Shown here piece by piece: positions 18,780 to 24,732 of a DNA stretch of 24,732 bases (the first letter of the stretch is position 1; every line of letters starts with the position of its first letter). The notes under the pieces were generated by a model. The model had not been told where the DNA came from and ran no database searches. It saw nothing but the letters and a program-made list of their open reading frames with translations. Made by a program: the position numbers and the translations under genes. The DNA comes from Haplomitrium mnioides (Eukaryota > Marchantiophyta > Haplomitriopsida > Calobryales): assembly GCA_049999725.1 (NCBI GenBank), contig JBNGIS010017867.1:26575-51306 (forward strand). The letters are read 5' to 3'.

Positions 18780-21700
18780 TCCTCATCAAGAATAGTGAAG
18801 TTCATTGTACCATCTTACATGCATGGTTTTAGTAATCAGGTAAAGGTGGAGTTTATTGTCAAATCTTACGTCCATGGTCTTCTTCATGAGGTTCAGGTGG
18901 AGTTCATTGTATGACATTACGTCCATGGTTTTTCTCATTGGGTAGTGGTGGGCTTCATAGCCAAATCTTACATCCATGGTTTTACTCATCGATTAAAGGT
19001 GGAACTCACTATCGAAACTTACATCCATGATTTTACTCATCAAGTAAAGCAAGAGTTCATTGTCAAATCTTTATCCATGGTTTTACTCATCAGGTAAGAG
19101 TGGAAATCATTGTCAAATCTTTATCCATGGTTTAACTCATGAGGTAAAGATGGAGTTCATTGTCAAATCTTACATCCATGGTTTCTCTCATTGGGTAGAG
19201 GTGGAGTTCATTGCACAATTCTTCATCCATGGGTTTTCCAATTAGGTGAAGGTGGAGTTGATTGCCAAATCTTACATCCATAGTTCTACTCATTGGTTAA
19301 AGTTGCAGTTCATTATCAAATCTTACATCCATGATTCTACAAATCGGGTAAAATTGGAATTCATTGTCAATTTTTTCTCCATGATTTTACTCATGAGGAA
19401 AAGGTTGAGGTCATTGTCAAATTTTTATCCATGGTTTTACTCATTGAGGAAAGCTGGAGTTCATTGTGAAATCTTACATCCATGGTTTTACTCATTAGGT
19501 TCAGGTTGAATTCATTGTAAAATCTTTATTCATAGTTTTACTCATGGTGCAAACGTGGAGTTCATTGTCAAATCTTACATCCATGGTTTTACTCATCGGT
19601 CAAAGGTGGAGTTCATTGTCAAAACTTACATCCATGGTTTTACTAATCGATAAAAGGAGTTCATTGTCAAATCTTACATCCATAGTTTTACTCATCTGGT
19701 AAAGGTGGAATTCATTGTCAAATCTTTATCCATGGTTTTACTCATCAAGTAAAGGTGGAGTTCATTGTAGAATCTGACATCCATGGTTTTCCTCATTGGG
19801 TTACGGTGGAGTTCATTGTACAATCATACAACCATGGTCTTTCTCATTGGGTAAAGGTAAAATTCAGTGCCAAATCTTACATCCATGGATTTACATATCG
19901 GCTAAAGCAAGAGTTCATTGTCAAAACTTACATCCATGGTTTTACTCATCGATAAAAGGTGGAGTTCATTGTCAAATCTTACATCCATGGTTTTACTCAT
20001 CGGGTAAAGGTGGAATTCATTGTCAAATCTTTATCCATGGTTTTACTCATTGAGTAAAAGTGGAGTTTATTGTCAAAGCAGACATCAATGGTTTTACTCA
20101 TTGGGCTTCTGTGGAGATAATTGTACAATCGTACATCCATGGTTTTCCTCATTTGGTATAGGTANNNNNNNNNNGTAAAGTTCAGTGCCAAATCTTACAT
20201 CCATGGTTTTACATATCGTCTTAAGCTAGAGTTCATTGTCAAATCTTACATCTATGGTTTTACTCATCAAGTGAAAGTGGACTTCATTGTCAAATCTTTA
20301 TCCATGGTTTTACTCATCGGGCAAAGTTGGCAGTTGTTGTCAAATCTTTTTCTGTGGGTTTACTCATCATGCAAAGGTAGAGTTTATTGCCAAATCTTAC
20401 ATCCATGGTGTTCATGATCGAGAATAGTGGAGTTCATTGTACAATCTTACAGCTATGGTTTTGCTCATTAGGTAAAGGTAGAGTTTATTGTCAAATCTTA
20501 CATCTATGGTCTTCCTCAATAGGGAAAAGTGGAAATCATTGTACGACATTATGTCCATGGTTTTTCTCATTGGATAAAGGTGGAGTTCTTTGCTAAATCT
20601 TACATCCATGGTTTTACTCATCGGTTGAAGGTGGAGTTCATTAACAATACTTACATCCATGGTTTTACTCATCGGGTAAAGCTAGAGTTCATTGTTGAAA
20701 TCTTTATCCATGGTTTTACTCATCAAGTAAAGGTGGAATTCATTGTCAAATCTTTATCCATGGTTTCGCTCATCGAGTAAAGGTGGAGTTCATAGTACAA
20801 TGCTACATCTATGGTATTGCTCATTGGCTAAAGGTGAAGTATATTGCCAAATCATACATCGGCGGTTTCACTCCTCGGCTAAAGGTGGAGTTCATTGTCA
20901 AAACTTACATCTATGGTTTTACTCATCGACTAAAGGTGGAGTTCATTGTCAAATCTTACATCCATGGTTATACTCATGAGGTAAAGGTGGAATTCATTGT
21001 CAAATATTTATCCATGGTTTTACTATAGGTTAAAGCTGGAATTCCTTGTCAAATCTTTATCGATGCTTTTACTTATCAAGGAAAGATGGAGTTCATTGTC
21101 AAATCTTACATGCATGGTTTTATTGATCGAAAAAAGGTGGAGTTGATTGTCAAGTCTTACATCCATGGTTTTTCTTACTGGGTAAAGGTGAAATTCATTG
21201 TCAAATCTTTATCCATGGTTTTGCTCATCAAGCAAAGGTGGAGTTCATTGTCAAATCTTACATCCATGGTTTTCCTCATTGGATTACGGTTTAGTTCATT
21301 GTACAATCTTACATCCATGGTTTTGCTCATTGGATAAAGGCAAAGTTCAGTGCCATATCTTACATCCATGGTTTTACATATTGGTTAAGGGTGGAGTTCA
21401 TTTTCAAATCTTATATCCATGGTTTTACTCATCAGGTGAAGGTGGAGTTCATTGTCAAATCTTTATTCATGGTTTTACTCATTGGGTAAAGTTGGAAGTC
21501 GTTGTCAAATCTTTCTTCATGGTTTTACTCATCAGGCAAAGGTGGAGTTTATTGCTATATCCTACATCCATGGTTTTCCTTATCGGGAATACTGGAGTTC
21601 ATTGTACAATCTTACATTCATGGTTTTTACTCATCAGGTAAAGGTGGAGTTTATTGTTAAATCTTACATCCATGGTCTTCCTCATCACATAAAGGTGGAG

Positions 21701-23720
21701 TTCAATGTATGACATTACGTCCATTGTTTTTCTTATTGGGTAAAGGTGGAGTTTGTTGCCAAATCTTACATCCATGGTTTTACTCATCGGTTAAAGGTGG
21801 AGTTCCTTGTGAAAACAAACATCCTTGGTTTTACTCATGGGTGAAGGTGGAATTCATTGTCAAATCCTTATTAATGGTATTTTTCATTGGGTAAAGATGG
21901 AATTCATTGTCAAATCTTTGTCCATAGTTTTACTCATCGGGTGAAGGTGGAGTTCATTGTCAAATCTTACATCCATAGTTTTCCTCATCAGGTAAAGGTG
22001 CAGTTCACTGTATTATCTTACATCCTTGGTTTCGCTCAATGGGATAAGGTTGAGTTCATTGTACAATCTTACATCAATGGTTTTACTCATCGAGTAAAGA
22101 AGGAATCTATTGTGAAATCTTTATCCATAGTTTTCCTTATCAGGTAAAGGTGGAGTTCATTGTAAAATCTTACATCCATGGTTTTACTCATTTGGAAAAG
22201 GTGGAATTCATTGTCAAATCTCTATCCATGGTTTTACTAATCGAGCAAAGGTGGAGTTCATTGTCAATTCTTACATCCATAGTTTTCCTCATCAGGTAAA
22301 GGTGGAGTTCACTACATAGTTTTGCATCAATTGTTTTGGTCATTGGTTAAAGGTGGAGTTCTTTGCCAAATCCTATATTCATGGTTCTAGTCATCGGTAA
22401 AAGGTGGAGTTCATTGTCAAATCTTACATCCATGGTTTTACTCATGTGGTGAAGGTGGATTTCATTGTCAAGTCTTTATCCATGTTTTCACTCATCAGGT
22501 TAAGATAGAGTTCATTGTCAAATCTTTATCCATAGTTTCACTTATCAGAGAAAGCTGGAAATCATTGCAAAATCCTACATCCATAGTTTCACTCATCAGG
22601 TAAAGAAGAAGTTCATTGCCAAATCTCTATCCATGGTTTCACTCATCGGTTAAAGGTGGAGTTTATTGTCATATCTTACGTCCATGTTTTTGCTCATCAG
22701 CTAAACGCAGAGTTCATTGTCAAAACTGACAACCATATTTTTACTCATCAGGAAAAGGTGGAATTCATTGTCAAATCTTACATCCACGGTTTTACTCATC
22801 TTGTAAAGGTGGAGATCATTGCACAATCTTGCATCAATGGCATTTCTCATTGGATAAAGGTGGAGTTTATTGTCAAAACTTACATCCATGGTTTTAGTCA
22901 CGGTGTAAAGTTGGAATTCATTGTAAAATCCTTATCCATGAAATTAATCATCAGGTAAAGGTGGAATTCATTGTCAAATCTTTATCCATGGTTTAACTCA
23001 TCAGGTAAATGTGGAGTTCATTGTCAAATCTCATATCCATGATTTTCCTCATCGCGCAGCGGTGGAGTTCATTGTGCAATCTTACCTCGATGGTTTTGCT
23101 CATTAGGACAAGGTGGAGTTTATTGTAGGTGGTTTTACTCATCGAGTAAAGGTGTATTTATTTGCAAATCTTATATCCTTGATTTAACTCATCGGTTTAA
23201 GGTGGAGTTCATTGTCAAAACTTACATCCATGGTTTTACTCATCTGGTGAAGGTGTAATTCATTGTCAAATCTTCATCCATGATTTTACTCATCGGGTAA
23301 AGGTGGAATTCATTGTCAATTCTTTATCTATGGTTTTATTCATCAGGGAAAGCAGGAGTTTATTGCCAAACCTCACATCCAAGGTTCTACTCATCAGTTA
23401 AAGGTGGAGTTCATTATCATATCCTACATCCATGATTTTACTCATATGGCTAAGGTGGAATTTATTGTCAAATCCTTATCCATGATTTTACTCATCACCA
23501 AAAGATGGAGTCCATTGTCAAATCTTTATCCATGGTTTAACTCATTGCGGAAAACTCGAGTTCATTGTCAAATCTGACATCCGTGGTTTTTCTCATCGAG
23601 TAAAGGTGGAATTCATTGTCAAATCTTTATCCACTGTTTAACTCATCGGGCAAACATGGAGTTTATTGTCAAATCTCACATCCATGGTTTTACTCATCAA
23701 TTAAAGGTGGAGTTCATTGT
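18780..23720 (+). repeat. Intra-array segmental duplication, right copy
   Basis: Colinear partner of 7620-13100, about 0.5 kb shorter overall. Relative to the left copy it has two extra monomers near 19141-19250, one near 23075-23125 and about three near 23460-23610. It lacks monomers elsewhere, for instance about five between the partners of 11.4 and 12.2 kb. Point differences between aligned monomers are fewer than between adjacent monomers by eye, which is the mark of a later block duplication. Confidence 0.85.
20165..20174. other. Assembly gap (10 N), probably of zero or negative length
   Basis: The left flank ends GGTATAGGTA and the right flank begins GTAAAGTTCAGTGCC. Overlapping the shared GTA gives the same monomer junction seen uninterrupted at about 8540-8555. 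The simplest interpretation is that no sequence is missing. Confidence 0.85.
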
Positions 23721-24732
23721 CAAAACTTACATCCACTGTGTAACTCATCGGGTAAGGGTGGAGTTCATTGCAAAATCTTTGTCCATGAGATTACCCATCA
23801 AATTTAAGTAGAGTTCATTTTCAAAACCTCATCCATGGTTTTAATCACCGGGTAAAGGTGGAGTTCATTGTCAAATCTTACATCCATGGTTTTTACTCAT
23901 CAAGCAAAGGTAGAATTAATTGCAAAATTTTTATTCATGGTTATACTCATTGGGTAAGGTGTAGTTCATTGTCAAATCTTATATCCATGGTTTTACTTAT
24001 CGGTTAAAGGTAGAGTGCATTGTCAAAATTTACATCCATGGTTTTACTTATAGGGTAAAGGTGGAATTCATTGTCAAATCTTACATCCATTATTTTACTC
24101 ATTGGGTAAACGTGGAGTTCATTGTCAAATCTTAATCCATGGTTTTACTCATTGGGTAAAAGTGAAGGTTCATTATAATATCTTACATCCATGATTTTAC
24201 TCATCGGATAAAGGTAGATTTCATTGTCAATTTTTATCCATCATTTTGTTTATCAGGAAAAGGTGGAGTTCATTGTCAAATCTTTATCCATGGTTTTACT
24301 CATCGGAGAAGCTCGAGTTCATCTTCAAATCTTACATTCATGGTTTTACTCATTGAGTAAAGGTGGAATTCATTGTCAAATCTTTATCCATGGTTTAACT
24401 CATCAGGGAAACGTGGAGTTGATTGTCAAAACTTCCATCCATGGTTTTACTCATTAGGTAAAGTTGGAATTCATTGTCAAATCTTTATCCATGGTTTTAC
24501 TCATCGGATGAAGTTGGAAGTCATTGTCAAATCCTTTTCCATGGTTTTGCTCATCCAGTAAAGGTGGAGTATATTGTTAAATCTTATATCCATGGTTTTA
24601 CTCATCGGCTAAAGGTAGAGTGCATTGTCAAAATTTAATTCCATTCTCTTACTCATCACGTAAAGGTGGAGTTCATTGTAAAATTTTACATCCATTGTTT
24701 TACTCATCGGGTAAACGTGGAGTTCATTGTCA

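Larger units (their letters stand above)
3453..24732 (+). repeat. Satellite array, 51/50-bp monomers, about 420 copies
   Basis: The 21.3 kb consists of head-to-tail monomers with no unrelated insertion. A 51-bp example close to the consensus is 19955-20005, and the next unit, 20006-20055, exemplifies the 50-bp class. Landmarks per monomer are GTGGAGTTCATTGTCAAATC, then CCATGGTTTTACTCATC. Most units carry an NcoI site (CCATGG). The 50-bp class has CTTTATCC where the 51-bp class has CTTACATCC, and usually GAATTC (EcoRI) where the other has GAGTTC. Divergence between neighbouring monomers is substantial by eye, often several bases per unit. The 51-bp period leaves many frames open, but 50-bp units, indels and stops break them and nothing suggests translation. 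The array continues past the right edge. I do not recognise the monomer as a named family. Confidence 0.97.

Noticed and set aside
3405-24561. Dozens of open frames of 60-271 codons on both strands that encode 17-residue repeats
   Set aside because: They follow from a 51-bp period without stops in three frames. They overlap each other on both strands, end wherever a 50-bp unit shifts the frame, and show no promoter, conserved start or compositional sign of coding.
3453-24732. CRISPR array
   Set aside because: The whole 51-bp unit repeats with graded point changes. There are no constant repeats alternating with unique spacers, and the context is a plant retrotransposon.
3453-24732. Satellite arising from tandem repeats in the retrotransposon's own 3' UTR
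   Set aside because: This route is known for some plant elements, but here the pol stop leads straight into the polypurine tract and LTR. The satellite lies outside the LTR terminus, and no monomer-like sequence occurs inside the element.
3453-24732. Telomeric repeats, rRNA or tRNA genes within the array
   Set aside because: No TTTAGGG runs, rRNA signatures or tRNA-like structures were seen in the satellite.

Overview
The window is plant nuclear DNA of the heterochromatic, repeat-rich kind. The evidence is a decayed Ty3/gypsy retrotransposon whose integrase ends in a chromodomain (a chromovirus; the architecture and TGTAATGG LTR start suit plant Tekay/Reina-like lineages, but I cannot fix the clade or species), joined to a very long short-period satellite. 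I see no intact protein-coding gene, no RNA gene and no prokaryotic system.

Layout. (1) 1-2891: 3' part of a pol gene on the + strand, in the order reverse transcriptase, RNase H, integrase (zinc finger, core, GPF module) and chromodomain. At least four frame changes and many in-frame stops break it, and a catalytic Asp reads as Asn in both RNase H and integrase. Gag, protease and the 5' LTR lie outside the window. (2) 2890-2903: polypurine tract. (3) 2905-3452: a 548-bp 3' LTR bounded by TGTAA...TTACA, with a CCAAT/TATA promoter and a 49-bp internal tandem repeat. (4) 3453-24732: about 21.3 kb of unbroken satellite, roughly 420 monomers, running off the right edge. The only interruptions are three 10-N gaps.

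The satellite has two interleaved monomer lengths, 51 bp and 50 bp. Because 51 is 17 codons, three of the six frames of the consensus have no stop, so the array is full of spurious open frames on both strands; these are not genes. Diagnostic monomer variants recur in fixed order. They show a module of several monomers present eight times, a colinear duplication of about 5 kb (about 7.62-13.10 kb against 18.78-23.72 kb) and a second duplication (about 13.14-14.60 kb against 16.50-18.00 kb). Paired copies mostly differ by whole monomers, as expected from unequal exchange. The single CpG of the monomer occurs mainly as CG, TG or CA, the footprint of methylated-cytosine decay.

The LTR meets the satellite in mid-monomer with no intervening DNA. 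The simplest reading is that the retrotransposon inserted into a pre-existing array, so the left edge of the array here is an insertion junction and not its true end. I do not recognise the monomer as a named satellite. The unusual content is this array's architecture, not an encoded function.
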